NCBI RefSeq assembly: GCF_002008315.2
Contig: NZ_MVDG02000001.1
Coordinates: 2,790,001-2,854,000 of the forward strand
DNA: 64,000 bases
Direction of reading: 5' to 3'
Source of the DNA: Arthrobacter sp. KBS0703
Lineage (GTDB): Bacteria > Actinomycetota > Actinomycetes > Actinomycetales > Micrococcaceae
Shown here: piece by piece, positions 36,510-47,600 of the stretch
Numbering within the stretch: the first letter of the stretch is position 1
Layout: the number at the start of each line of letters is the position of its first letter
Notes under the pieces: generated by a model
The model's database searches: none
Told to the model about the DNA's origin: nothing
What the model saw: the letters and a program-made list of their open reading frames with translations, nothing else
Translations under genes and position numbers: made by a program

Positions 36510-37700
36510 ATGACCTTCGTGCAATTGGACCCACCTTCTTCTGACGCTCACATGGTGGATCTCTTCGCCGGTCCTGGTGGACTGGATGTCGCTGCACGCT
36601 GGCTGGGATTGTCCGTGGCCGGTATCGAGTGGGACGAGAATGCCTGCGAAACCAGGCGGGCCGCCGGGCTTGGAACCGTGCAAGGTGACGTACGGGACCA
36701 CGGTCCGGCCGAGTTTCCCCAGGCGAGGATCCTCGCCGGGGGCCCTCCATGTCAGACGTACACCGTGGCCGGGGCAGGTGCTGGGCGTAAGGCACTGGAC
36801 CAGGTCCTTTCCTTCATTGCGCGCATGGCCGATGGGGACGACGTCACAACCGAGCTAACGACGTTGGATGACGAACGAACCGGGCTGGTGCTGCAGCCGC
36901 TGCGATGGGCATTGGAGGCCCATGAGGCGGGAAACGCATACGAGGTGATCGTATTAGAGCAGGTGCCAGCGGTTCTGCCCGTGTGGGAGGCCATGGCGAG
37001 GGCCCTGGAACCACTGGGTTATGAGACCGTGACTGGCATACTCCACGCAGAAGAGTACGGGGTTCCGCAGACCCGCCGCCGCGCGATCCTCATCGCGAAC
37101 CGGTACGGCACGCCCGTACTTCCTGCCCCAACGCATCAGCGGTTCAGGAGAAATGAGGTCAAAGCTTCTATGGACCGACCTGCGTTGCTGCCCTGCCAAA
37201 GCATCGGCGAGACCTTGGACCGGGTAGAGCCCTTTGTGATGATCTCCAATTATGGAACTGGTGGTGATCCGAAGGCCCGCGGTCGGCGCACTTCGAAGGA
37301 ACCGGCTTTCACGGTTACCGGGAAAGTGTCCCGGAACCGCTTGTTCTCCAACGTGGATGAACTCGATCGCCTCAAAGTTTCTGAAGCGGGCCGGCTCCAG
37401 ACGTTCCCCGCTGATTACCCGTGGTCGGGCAAGGACGTCTCGCAACAGATTGGCAACGCCATTCCACCGCGCCTGGCGGCTCACGTCCTAGCAGCAGCTC
37501 TCGGTCGAGAACTTGACGCGGATTTCTTCGACACGATGACAAGAAAACGGTGGACCGAGACGGCCGACGAAACCGCGCCCACACCACAAAACACCGAGGG
37601 TACCCACGACTGTCCTGTGCCCAGGACTGGACCGGGGCGGCGACGATCAGTCGACGAACCGTCCCGGAAGGCCCTCAGCCGCGTGTCGTCACAACGCTGA
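36510..37700 (+). CDS. DNA (cytosine-5) methyltransferase
   Basis: A 396-aa C5 methyltransferase. Motif I is VDLFAGPGGLD near residues 13-23; motif IV is GGPPCQTYTVAG with the catalytic Cys. Motif VI is degenerate (EQVPAVLP in place of ENV), motif VIII is YGVPQTRRRAILIA, and the late motif is QQIGNAIPPRLAAHV. The ATG at 36510 is used; an earlier in-frame ATG (36444) would add 22 unconserved residues. The target-recognition part between VIII and IX is about 110 residues, typical of one specificity. No partner endonuclease is fused. It may protect host DNA from the GmrSD-type or the DISARM-like proteins on either side (DrmMII role). Confidence 0.88.
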   Translation: MTFVQLDPPSSDAHMVDLFAGPGGLDVAARWLGLSVAGIEWDENACETRRAAGLGTVQGDVRDHGPAEFPQARILAGGPPCQTYTVAGAGAGRKALDQVLSFIARMADGDDVTTELTTLDDERTGLVLQPLRWALEAHEAGNAYEVIVLEQVPAVLPVWEAMARALEPLGYETVTGILHAEEYGVPQTRRRAILIANRYGTPVLPAPTHQRFRRNEVKASMDRPALLPCQSIGETLDRVEPFVMISNYGTGGDPKARGRRTSKEPAFTVTGKVSRNRLFSNVDELDRLKVSEAGRLQTFPADYPWSGKDVSQQIGNAIPPRLAAHVLAAALGRELDADFFDTMTRKRWTETADETAPTPQNTEGTHDCPVPRTGPGRRRSVDEPSRKALSRVSSQR

Positions 37701-38195
37701 GCGTCCCCTCGCTACAGCAGATTCTCTTCCCAGATTCCTTCATTTGTCGTGCCGCGCTCAGCCTGGATCATCGGAACCGACGGCGGTGGTGAATCACGAC
37801 ACGCCCCAGACGCGAGCGGCCTAGCCCGATATGGGGGAACCCTGGGAGGGAAGATACCCGAAGGACATGGCGTGCTTTCGAGACTGCGGGCCCGTAGTCC
37901 GCCAAGGTCTGGGCATCCTAATTTCAGCTGCGCCACGCCAAGTTGTCGCTGGACCCATTCGTTGGGATCCTTCCGGTAAATCTCCCCGGGGACCCGCGCT
38001 CCATGTTGGAAGAAATCTGGATCTACAGCAACGCGGTCCCCACAGCCCTAGTTAGTGCCATAGCCCGCCAGCTCGTGCGGCACCTCTAAGACACCTCGCT
38101 TTATAAGGAGTCTGCGCAAAAAAGTCGCATCTAGATGGTAGATATTAGCGTGAAGACTTCGGCGGGGGCCGAGAGCACTAATCTCGATTTGGGGG
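37701..38195. other. 495-base gap before the DISARM-like operon
   Basis: No supported gene is present. Two short plus-strand frames (37749-37979 and 37831-38055) lack ribosome sites and domains. The right half, including the A/T-richer TTTATAAGG at about 38100, is the likely promoter region of the 11.8-kb operon that follows. Confidence 0.4.
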
Positions 38196-41100
38196 ATGGA
38201 ACCAATGATGGTTCAGCATTCGTGGGCGGGTACGACCTCGCCTCTCGGAAGGTTCGTAGCGGCCGAAACAGAAAGCGCGCTCAACGCTTACCGGGCTCGC
38301 CCGGATCTGGTACGCGAGCACAGCAACATCGAGGCGGCTATCTCTCAGGGCGGCTACGGTCGAAAACAGCTCAACGAGCTTGTCCAGAACGCTGCTGATG
38401 CCATCAAGGAACCGGGCGGCCGCATCAGAGTCGTCCTCACAAGGGATTCACTCTATTGCGCGAACGAAGGAGATCCCTTCACCGAGGCCGGTTTCCGGAC
38501 CCTCATGCTGTCCCACTCCTCCGAGAAGCGTGACGACGAGATCGGCCGCTTCGGCCTCGGGTTCAAATCAGTCATTCAGGTGACCGAAGAGCCCATGATA
38601 TTCAGCCGAAGCGGTTCCGTTGCTTGGAGCCAGGATCAAAGCCGAAAGCTTTTGGAGGGCCTGTATCCGCGCCTGGCTACCTATCCGATTCTGCGTTTGG
38701 CTACCCCGGTGGACCCCGACGTCGAAGCCGCCAAAGACCCCGTCCTCTCGGAGCTTTTTGAATGGGCCACCACGGTGGTCAAGCTTCCCCTGAGTGGCAG
38801 CGTCTCTTGGCTTTCGGACGAAATGAAGAAGTTTCCCGAGGAGTTCCTCCTCTTCTCCGACAAGATTGGTTCCCTTGAATTTGAGGACAGAGCCCAAAGC
38901 TCATCTTGGACGTGGACGGCAACACGCGACGGCAGCCGTGTCAGCCTCTATGACGGCGCAAACAGTAGCGAATGGCTGATATTCAAAAATAGGCACGAGG
39001 TCAGCCCTCAAGCTGCGATCGAGGCCGGAAGCATCGTTGCGCGACAAAATGTTGACGTGACTTGGGCTGTCCCGTTGACGGGCAACCACCGGAGCAAGAT
39101 GGGCCGGTTCTGGAACTACTTCCCGACTCAGCACGAGACTTCGCTTCGCGGCATCGTTAACGCGGCATTCAAAATGAACGAAGACCGCCACAGCATGCTG
39201 GAGACCCTCTACAACCGGGAAATTCTCATTCGGACGCTTCCCCGTATGGTGGCAAGCGCCCTAAACGACCTCAGGACACCAGAGGATCCGGCTCTCTTTC
39301 TGGACATTCTGCCGTCGCGTGACAAGGAGTCAAGTTCGTGGGCCGACTCCGTGATCAACAAACCCATTTTTGAAATTCTGCCGTTCGCACCCTGTCTGCC
39401 GGACAGATCGGGCGTTCTCAGGCTCCCCCGTGAAATCAAAGTACAACCGGCCCTGGAAGAAGCCACTCGACTCATCGCTCTGTGGGACACCTGGGTGCCA
39501 GCGGGCCGGCTCTGGCTACACTCGTCAGCCTTGCGGCGGGAATCCCAGGTAGTACGCATATTGAAGGAAGCGAATCTCAAGCGCGCATCCATCGAGGAGT
39601 GGCTGGAAGAAGTTGTCGCAGGTGGAGATCTCCAGGATTATGAAAACGCCCTGCAGATCGCGGCGATGATCGACAAGTCCTACACCGACTACCGGCCCGC
39701 AATGCGGCGAAGCCGGATTGTGCTCATGTCAGACGGCAGTGTCCAACCGCCAATCACTTCGAGGGTCTTTCTACCCATGAAGGCTGACGACGAGTCAGCC
39801 AATGTTGTGTCCTATGAGCTCATGCATCATGGAAATGCGAATGCTTACCTTCGGGCCCTGGACCTCCAGGCACAGGATGGTCGGGGCATCGTCAATCGTG
39901 TCGCGAGCGATGTCGCCGGAGACTATCTAGATACAGAACTGGCCGGATCTCTTTGGAAATTAACCCGCTCGCTGTCCGTCCCGGAAAGTCTCTCCATACT
40001 TAATGAGAGAACAGAACCGACCAAAATTCTTGTTCGGTGCCGCGATCACAAGTGGCGCACGCTGGGTGAGGTCTGGCTGCCGGGTGGCTTGATTCCCCAA
40101 ACCAATATCGGGGATGAGCACCTTCTAGTAGACGATCAGTTCCACGGCCACGACCTCGCCCTGCTGAGAAATCTTGGCGCACGAACGTCACTTGGGGACT
40201 CGAAGATGGTCCGCGCCGGGGGCACCTACGATTTATGGAAAGGGCAAGAGGCAACCCGCTTTTCAAATGAGTCCCGGAACGGACCGGTCCGTCTTTCCGA
40301 AGCGGGAATCCGCTTTGGCCAGGCTTTGACAACAGATGGACTCCATCTGCTGGCGGATGCATCTGCAGCAACCCGTGCAAAGGTTACGCGAACAATTTTG
40401 GGCCGACCGCAGTACCCGACAAAAGTTGAGTTCAGCAGCGGCTTCAGGACCGCTGAAACAATCGACGGGCCAGACCTTTGGTGGGTAAAAAACCACGGCG
40501 CTTTTGAGACCCCTCTCGGCTTAGTAGACACCAAGCACTGCGTGGGCAAAATCGATGGGATTCCCACAGACTTTTTGCCATTTCCTGGAGAGGAGGAATC
40601 TAGGGCGTTAGGACTGCCCACCGATACACGCAAGATCCAATGGAGTTTCGTCCTTTCATTGGCAGAGCAGCGTCTGCCCATTCTCCAGTTGCATGAACTT
40701 TATGGGGCGCTTGCCGTCCTCGATGTGCGTCCACCGAAGGAGCTTCTGACTCCTCTCAGCGGAGGTCGAAACACACGCTACCTGACGTCTGATGTAGTTC
40801 TGGCTGCGGACCTCGGCTCCCGCGACTATCTGGTTGATACAGCGGACGTGCCCGTCATATACACCGGCCATCCAGATTTGGACGAAGCCCTAGCCGAGAA
40901 CTGGGGGCTCAAGCCGGTCACGGTCGAGTTCCATATCTCAGCCCGCGCCACGCCTATGGATGGGGAGGTACCCGAGAGCATAAAGTCGAAGTTTCCGTTC
41001 CTTAAGCGCGCAGCCAGTGAAGTTGCCGTCCAGACCCTCTGTGTTCCTTGCACTTCCGTGGATGAAGTGCGAACAAACAGCTTCGACTCTCGGGCGGAAG

Positions 41101-42854
41101 CCACGCCCAAAGCGTCCTGCCTCCAGGATGGTGTCCTCTACTACCGGGCCCCGCAGGGTGACCAGGCGTTGCTCACAACAATTCTCGGTGCATTCGGCAG
41201 CAAACGCGCGACCGCGCAGGTCATGCAGTCAATGCGGCAGCTCAAAAAGGACGACGAAGCCCAAGCCCGAATTGGACGAGTCAACAAGCAAAAGACGGAT
41301 GCCGGCAAGATCGCCGAACTTGTTGGTCGCGAGACCCTTCGAAAGCTGATCCCAGACGCGGTCATGAAGATGCTGGATGCTCGTGAACTTGACCTCACCG
41401 ATGAACGCCTGTTCGAGATCGTTAGCAACTTACACGGCAGCAGCCTCCTCAAAGTGCTCAAGCCTGCCCTGTCGGAAGCCGGCATTGAAACGCCTGATCA
41501 GTTCCGCGGGGGGCGCACGGCCCAAGAGTTCGTGAAAGAGCTCGGGTTCTCCCCGGCCATGGCTGGAGAGTCAATCAAGAAAAAGCCGGAACGCGAAGAG
41601 TTCGTTGGACCGGTGGGTTTGAACCCCCTTCACCGGTACCAGGAAACGACCAGCAAGAAGATCGTCGGCCTCCTTGCTGGGGATACCAAGCACCGCCGCG
41701 GGTTGGTGCAGTTGCCCACGGGTGCCGGCAAGACACGCGTAGCCGTTGAATCCGTTATCCGGGATATCAAAGCCTCTCCGAAGGAAAACCACCGCCTGGT
41801 CATCTGGATTGCCCAATCAGAAGAACTTTGCGAGCAGGCCATCGACACGTGGACGTACGTCTGGCAGGCAGCGGGAGTTCCCGGTGAGCGAATGGCGGTG
41901 AGCCGACTGTGGGGCGGGAACAACGCCATACGAGAGGAAACGAAACTCCACCTCATCGTCGCAACCATCCAGACGCTCAGCAGCATCCTGCAGACTCGAA
42001 AGTCCATGTACGAATGGATGTCTAACCCCGATCTTGTCATCATCGATGAAGCCCACGGGGCGACCGCAACGTCATACACTCCGGTTCTCTCTTGGTTCGG
42101 CCGCTCATTCAATGAAAAGTCCCGGTCGTTGCTGGGACTTTCGGCCACGCCGTACCGGGGTACAAACGAGAAAGAGACCGAGCGACTTGTAGCCCGATTC
42201 GGACGTAATCTCATCGAGCCGGATGAGTTCAGCGCGGAAAACGCCCACGAGTATCTTCAAGGTATGGGCGTTCTGGCCAAGGTCAATCATCGCGAGTTGA
42301 AGGGTATCGAGCTCAAGCTGAAGGACATGCGCTCGGCCACAGACGAGGATTCCCAAAGTGCAATGCTTGAGGCCCGGATCGACCTGCAGCACGTAGCGGA
42401 CAGCACTCAGCGCAACGAAGCGATCCTCGACCATATCAAGGCATCCGAGACGAACGGGCCGACCTTGGTATTCGCTGCTTCAGTGGAACACGCCGAAGCT
42501 CTCGCGGCGGTACTGTCCGTAGAAGGAATTCCGGCCGCCGCCATCTCTGGAAAAACGGATCTGGGCCACCGGCGTTCAATCATCGAAGACTTCCGCAATG
42601 GAAAGATCCGTGTGCTGACCAACTTCGATGTGCTTACCCAGGGTTTCGATGCACCCAAGGTCGACGCCGTATACGTTTGCCGGCCTACGTTCTCGCCGAA
42701 TAAATACATCCAAATGATCGGCCGAGGGCTCCGTGGACCGCTCAACGGCGGAAGCCAAGAGGTCCTAATAGTCAACGTCAAAGACAATTTGGACCAATAC
42801 GGCGACAAGCTTGCGTTTACCCAGCTCGACTACTTGTGGAAAGACGGTTCGTAG
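38196..42854 (+). CDS. Sacsin-like GHKL ATPase fused to DEAD/DEAH helicase
   Basis: A 1552-aa protein. The N-terminus holds a sacsin/HSP90-type ATPase: N-box QLNELVQNAADAI near 58-70, then SLYCANEGDPF and the second glycine box GRFGLGFKSV. A central part of about 900 residues is unassigned. The C-terminal 400 residues are an SF2 helicase with LPTGAGKT (near 1173), DEAH (near 1283), LSATPYRGT, LTNFDVLTQGFD and QMIGRGLRG (near 1506). An ATG at 38205, spaced better from GGGGGA, may be the true start. It is the first gene of the operon with the UvrD-like, DrmA and DrmB genes. The fusion suggests ATP-driven DNA remodelling; it does not match a standard DISARM subunit that I know. Confidence 0.85.
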   Translation: MEPMMVQHSWAGTTSPLGRFVAAETESALNAYRARPDLVREHSNIEAAISQGGYGRKQLNELVQNAADAIKEPGGRIRVVLTRDSLYCANEGDPFTEAGFRTLMLSHSSEKRDDEIGRFGLGFKSVIQVTEEPMIFSRSGSVAWSQDQSRKLLEGLYPRLATYPILRLATPVDPDVEAAKDPVLSELFEWATTVVKLPLSGSVSWLSDEMKKFPEEFLLFSDKIGSLEFEDRAQSSSWTWTATRDGSRVSLYDGANSSEWLIFKNRHEVSPQAAIEAGSIVARQNVDVTWAVPLTGNHRSKMGRFWNYFPTQHETSLRGIVNAAFKMNEDRHSMLETLYNREILIRTLPRMVASALNDLRTPEDPALFLDILPSRDKESSSWADSVINKPIFEILPFAPCLPDRSGVLRLPREIKVQPALEEATRLIALWDTWVPAGRLWLHSSALRRESQVVRILKEANLKRASIEEWLEEVVAGGDLQDYENALQIAAMIDKSYTDYRPAMRRSRIVLMSDGSVQPPITSRVFLPMKADDESANVVSYELMHHGNANAYLRALDLQAQDGRGIVNRVASDVAGDYLDTELAGSLWKLTRSLSVPESLSILNERTEPTKILVRCRDHKWRTLGEVWLPGGLIPQTNIGDEHLLVDDQFHGHDLALLRNLGARTSLGDSKMVRAGGTYDLWKGQEATRFSNESRNGPVRLSEAGIRFGQALTTDGLHLLADASAATRAKVTRTILGRPQYPTKVEFSSGFRTAETIDGPDLWWVKNHGAFETPLGLVDTKHCVGKIDGIPTDFLPFPGEEESRALGLPTDTRKIQWSFVLSLAEQRLPILQLHELYGALAVLDVRPPKELLTPLSGGRNTRYLTSDVVLAADLGSRDYLVDTADVPVIYTGHPDLDEALAENWGLKPVTVEFHISARATPMDGEVPESIKSKFPFLKRAASEVAVQTLCVPCTSVDEVRTNSFDSRAEATPKASCLQDGVLYYRAPQGDQALLTTILGAFGSKRATAQVMQSMRQLKKDDEAQARIGRVNKQKTDAGKIAELVGRETLRKLIPDAVMKMLDARELDLTDERLFEIVSNLHGSSLLKVLKPALSEAGIETPDQFRGGRTAQEFVKELGFSPAMAGESIKKKPEREEFVGPVGLNPLHRYQETTSKKIVGLLAGDTKHRRGLVQLPTGAGKTRVAVESVIRDIKASPKENHRLVIWIAQSEELCEQAIDTWTYVWQAAGVPGERMAVSRLWGGNNAIREETKLHLIVATIQTLSSILQTRKSMYEWMSNPDLVIIDEAHGATATSYTPVLSWFGRSFNEKSRSLLGLSATPYRGTNEKETERLVARFGRNLIEPDEFSAENAHEYLQGMGVLAKVNHRELKGIELKLKDMRSATDEDSQSAMLEARIDLQHVADSTQRNEAILDHIKASETNGPTLVFAASVEHAEALAAVLSVEGIPAAAISGKTDLGHRRSIIEDFRNGKIRVLTNFDVLTQGFDAPKVDAVYVCRPTFSPNKYIQMIGRGLRGPLNGGSQEVLIVNVKDNLDQYGDKLAFTQLDYLWKDGS

Positions 42855-44659
42855 TGCTCGCCGAGATTGAACTGGACGAAAGTCAGCGAGACGTTGCGGA
42901 AGCCGATCCGGATGCGCGAATGTTCGTGACGGCCGCGGCCGGGCAAGGGAAAACAGAGGTCCTTCTGGCCCGGGTAAAGACCTTGGTTGAAGATGGCTTG
43001 AATCCTGCCGATGAAATCCTTGTGCTCAGCTTTTCCCGGGCGGCTGTCGAAGCTGTCAGGAAACGGGCACGCATCCATGATCTCGATGGTCTTCAAATCC
43101 GCACTTTCGACTCCTTTGCGGCGCAGATTCTGATCGACATGGACGAAGAGACTCTGGGCGACAGCTTTGACGCCCGGATCCGAAAAGCCACGAAGTATAT
43201 AGCTGGAGACGAGACGCCCGATCGGCTCACTTATCTGCAGCACATCCTGGTCGACGAAGCTCAGGACCTCGTGGGAGACCGCGCGGAGCTAGTCTTGGCG
43301 TTGTTCTCCGTCCTCGGTGACGACTTCGGTTTCACAGTGCTCGGCGACCCATTGCAAGGCATTTACGACTTTCAATTGGAAGAATCCGAATCCAAACTCA
43401 CCTCCGCGGAGCTCATCGAGACCCTCGTCAAGGAGTTTGGCGCCGAGCAACAGACGCTGGCGAAGCACTACAGGGCGGTGACCGATCGCACGAGGGAGCT
43501 GATCTCCGTTGGCGACGAGATCCGCAACCTGGGAGCGCTCGACAACCCAACGTGCGAGGCCGCGCATAGCCTGCTCGACGACTTCCGCAGAGAAGTTTCC
43601 AGCACCTCCGTGCTGAATGAGTCTGGTGCGCTCAGTCCGAATGACGGCGACACCACCGCCCTACTGTGTTCGACCAATTACGAAGTCCTCATCGCGAGTG
43701 AACTTTTGTGGGAGAACGGGTACCCGCACCTGATCCGGCGGAAGGCACAGGACATGAGTGTGGCGCCTTGGGTTCATCAGGTGTTCAGGGACCTGGAAGA
43801 CAGGACGTATGACGCCGATGAGATAAAGTCACGCCTGCACCGGCTCTTCGGAGACGCAGCTGCCGACCGCTGGCTTGCGTTGAAGACAGCGGAGGGCAAC
43901 TTCTCAGCGTACGACTCACTAAATGTCCCCCAGCTCAGCCAACGGCTGCGCAGCAGATCGATCCCGTTGACCCTCACGGTGGCCGACGTCGCCCCGTTGA
44001 TCGTTTCGACAGTACATCGGGCCAAAGGCCTCGAGTTCACCAATGTCCTTTATCTGCAACCGGAGTTCGGATCTCCCGCCGCAGAACAGAACGCAGCGAC
44101 CTTGAAGCAGAAGTACGTAGCCCTGAGCCGGGCTCGAGAAGAGATCGTCTCCACCAAACTGCCTAAAAAGATCCTCAAGCGCGCCGACGGGTCCACTGGG
44201 CGATGGCTGGAGAAGGCTTACGGGAAATTCGGTCAATACACGGCACGGATGGAGTTCGTGAACTCCGACATTGACGACATTTCGCCCTATTTCCCGGCAG
44301 ACGGAGACGCTCAGGCGGTGCAGAACAGCCTTGTACTGGATGACCTTCTGGGAGAAGTCGTTTCCGGCCGCATTGACTCCCCACCGGAGCCCGGTGAAGT
44401 TCCCCGCTACGAGCTAACTACCAGCAACGGCCGCGTGCTTGGCCGAACCAGTCAATCTTTTGCGTACGCGCTGAAGAAGAATTTCAGCTTCAAAGGACAC
44501 CCCGGCCAAGAGTGGCCCATCGCCTTTACCGGCGCCCGGGTCACATCCATCGAGTGCGCCACCGGTCATCCGGAGGAGACCAAACTCGCAGGACTCGGTT
44601 CCTCCGGAATGTGGCTGGTACCCCGGCTTACCGGACTTATCAGCCGGATTAAGGACTAG
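42854..44659 (+). CDS. UvrD/Rep-like SF1 helicase
   Basis: A 601-aa SF1A-type helicase. The Q/GKT region is ESQRDVA..TAAAGQGKTEVLLARV (Walker A near 26-33); DEAQDL is near 133, GDPLQGIYDF follows, HRAKGLEF is near 386 and YVALSRAREEI near 420. The last 150 residues are an unassigned C-terminal domain. The start is set at GTG 42854 (TAGTG overlap with the preceding stop, GGAAAG in front); a GTG at 42836 would add 6 residues but lacks a ribosome site. It is coupled tightly in the operon between the sacsin-helicase and drmA. Compact UvrD-like partners are not part of canonical DISARM. Confidence 0.85.
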   Translation: MLAEIELDESQRDVAEADPDARMFVTAAAGQGKTEVLLARVKTLVEDGLNPADEILVLSFSRAAVEAVRKRARIHDLDGLQIRTFDSFAAQILIDMDEETLGDSFDARIRKATKYIAGDETPDRLTYLQHILVDEAQDLVGDRAELVLALFSVLGDDFGFTVLGDPLQGIYDFQLEESESKLTSAELIETLVKEFGAEQQTLAKHYRAVTDRTRELISVGDEIRNLGALDNPTCEAAHSLLDDFRREVSSTSVLNESGALSPNDGDTTALLCSTNYEVLIASELLWENGYPHLIRRKAQDMSVAPWVHQVFRDLEDRTYDADEIKSRLHRLFGDAAADRWLALKTAEGNFSAYDSLNVPQLSQRLRSRSIPLTLTVADVAPLIVSTVHRAKGLEFTNVLYLQPEFGSPAAEQNAATLKQKYVALSRAREEIVSTKLPKKILKRADGSTGRWLEKAYGKFGQYTARMEFVNSDIDDISPYFPADGDAQAVQNSLVLDDLLGEVVSGRIDSPPEPGEVPRYELTTSNGRVLGRTSQSFAYALKKNFSFKGHPGQEWPIAFTGARVTSIECATGHPEETKLAGLGSSGMWLVPRLTGLISRIKD

Positions 44660-44663
44660 GAGA

Positions 44664-47600
44664 ATGACAGTGTCGAAACTGGACAGTAAATACGCCTTCC
44701 GCCGCGAAATCGTTGATCGCCTTGTCACCGACCTCTACGGACCCGGCGCTTCCGACGAGCTCATTACGGAGCGCCCTCTTGAGCGGTATGTGACAGGAGT
44801 GCTCTGGCCTGCTGCAGATGACTCTTATGCCGAGGCCCCGGACGAGCCGGAGTCCGTAGCTGCCACTTCCGGCGAGGCCTCGGTCGACAGCCCTGTGGCG
44901 AACGCACGGCTGACCTACCCGAGCAGCGTAGGCATGACGGTCTCCGTGGACACTACACTTTCTACCGTTCTGCTCGTCTCGCCTGCTGCCGCCAGATATG
45001 CCCCAATCCCTTCTGTCCGGGACAGCGGTAGCAAGCGCCGCGACGCATATGACTGGCAGCGCTTGCCTGCAGAACTCCCCGAGGTGCAAATCGACCTGGC
45101 TTCAGCTGGGCCCCAAAGGCATCTGCTGGAGGGAGGGGCTTTGGAGCTCTACGCCTTGGTACGCATTCCCGAAGAGACTGTCGTGACCGTGACCGTGGTG
45201 CTGCGGAACACGCAGCCCAAACCTGACCCCACATCAGACAAAGACGTGGCGTGCTGGTTCCAGGCTGGCCTTTCCGTTCACACCGAGAAGCCCGCTCTTG
45301 TGGATCGTTCGAAGCTGCGCACCACGCTTCCCTCGGACCCCGACCTGGCGTCTTCCGAACTCCTCTACCGAAACCACATGGTCTTCGGCGCCGGACACGG
45401 CTGTGCGGTCGATGTGGAGGCGTCCGACGTCGATGGCCGGCTCTGTCAGCGAGTGACCACGACGTTTGTTCCCCGGCAAGATGTCCACAGGTCCATGGCT
45501 GGCGTCAGCAACGCCAACCTGTCGCTCTCATTCATGGGTTCGGCCACGCGCGAAGATGTGGTCGCGCAGCTGAACTTACTCGCGGAGGACTACGCATCGT
45601 GGATCGCTGCATCCAGTGACTCGGTGACAGCAGACGGTCAGACCCAGGTTCCGCCGCACTTGCGCGGTGTCGCTGCCGACCATATGAAGCAGGCGGGGAC
45701 GGCGCACGACCGAATCAAAGCGGGCATCCAGTTGCTGGTCAACGATGAGAGAGCCTTTGAGGCATTTCAGCTGGCGAATCAGGCCATGCACATGCAGCGT
45801 TCACGCCAGGATTGGGTCCGCAACGGCGCCAAGGGCGAGTTCGTGCTTGGCGCCCAGGCATGGCGGCCCTTCCAGATTGCATTCATCCTCATTAATTTGC
45901 CGTCGGTAACCGACGACCAGCACCCGGAACGCGACATTGCTGATCTCCTCTGGTTCCCCACAGGCGGAGGGAAGACAGAAGCCTATCTGGGGCTTGTCGC
46001 CTACCTCCTGCTGCTCCGACGGCTGAGGAACACAAGCGTCCGGGGCGTGGCCGTGATCATGCGCTATACCCTGCGGCTTCTGACGATCCAGCAATTTGAG
46101 CGTGCTGCCATGCTCATTTGTTCCCTCGAATCTGTTCGACTGGCGAATGAGGACCGGGTCGGCGGTGCACCGTTCGGCATCGGACTCTGGGTTGGCGGAG
46201 GCGCGACGCCAAACGACATCGCAACTGCACGGACAAATCTGGGAAAGCTTCGAAACAATCAGGAAGTCGTCGAGGGAAATCCGAAGCAGATCGAAGCCTG
46301 CCCTTGGTGCGGCACTCGGCTCACGGTCGACGACTATCGGATCGTGAAAGTGCCCTCCGACCGGATGCTCGTCAGCTGCTCCAACACGGCATGCGAGTTC
46401 GAGGACGGCCTACCCGTTCACATCATCGACACAGACGTCTACCGGGAACGTCCAGAACTCGTGATCGGGACGGTGGACAAATTTGCCGGTATGTCGTGGC
46501 GAGGTGAAATCGCAACCCTGTTGGGACGTATCTCTCCTGCCGATCTGGGCCCGGACCTCATCATCCAGGACGAACTGCACCTCATCTCGGGGCCTCTCGG
46601 TTCAACCGTTGGTCTCTTTGAAACAGCGGTCGACCTGGCGGCAAGCGGCATCGGACGTGAAGTTGGCTCCGCCAGTCGAAAGCCTAAAATCATTGCCTCG
46701 ACAGCAACAATCCGACGAGCCAAGGATCAGATCCGGTCCGTCTTCAACCGCGAATCCAGCCTGTTCCCGCCGCCCGGGCTAGACCCCGACGATTCCTTCT
46801 TCGCCAACAAGGCGCCCTCTGATCAGTTCGGAACACGGCAATATGTCGGCGTCCTGGCATCTGGCACGAGCCACGCCACGCTTATGGTTCGCACCTACGC
46901 ATCCTTACTTCACTCATCCAACGTCATCGAAGGGGCCGCAACCGAGGACCGCGACCCCTACTGGACGCTAGTCGGCTACTTCAATAGCCTGCGCGTGCTT
47001 GGCTCGGCATACCTGCAGGTGTACGACGACGTCAGAGCTCGCCTTAACCTTCTGGCCAAACGGGAGGGCAGGCTGGGGGCGCGTGGAATCCAGTTGAGCG
47101 AGCTCACGAGCCGCGTCGAAAACCATAAGATCCCCGAGGCTCTAAAGTCCCTGGAGAAGAGCCTGATGAGTGGCCTCACGCCTGAAGACGTGGTGCTGGC
47201 TACCAACATGATCTCAGTCGGCCTGGATGTGGATCGTCTGGGGTTGATGGCCGTCATGGGTCAGCCGCAGTCCAGCGCTGAGTACATCCAGGCGACCAGC
47301 CGGGTAGGGCGTCAGCACCCGGGCCTTGTTGTGACAATCTTCAATGCTGCGCGGACACGGGACCGGTCGCACTACGAATCGTTCAACGACTTTCACGGTG
47401 CACTTTACCGGGCGGTGGAAGCCACCAGTGCCACACCTTTCGCGGCTCGGTCGCGCGACCGAGGACTTCATGCCACTCTCGTCTCTGCGCTTCGGATGCT
47501 CGTCCCCGAGCTGCGGAGTACTGCTGGTCACGTCCGGGACGAGTCCCCAACAGTTGACGGAATCATGTCGTGGATAGGCGACCGTGTCGCGGCTGTCGAT

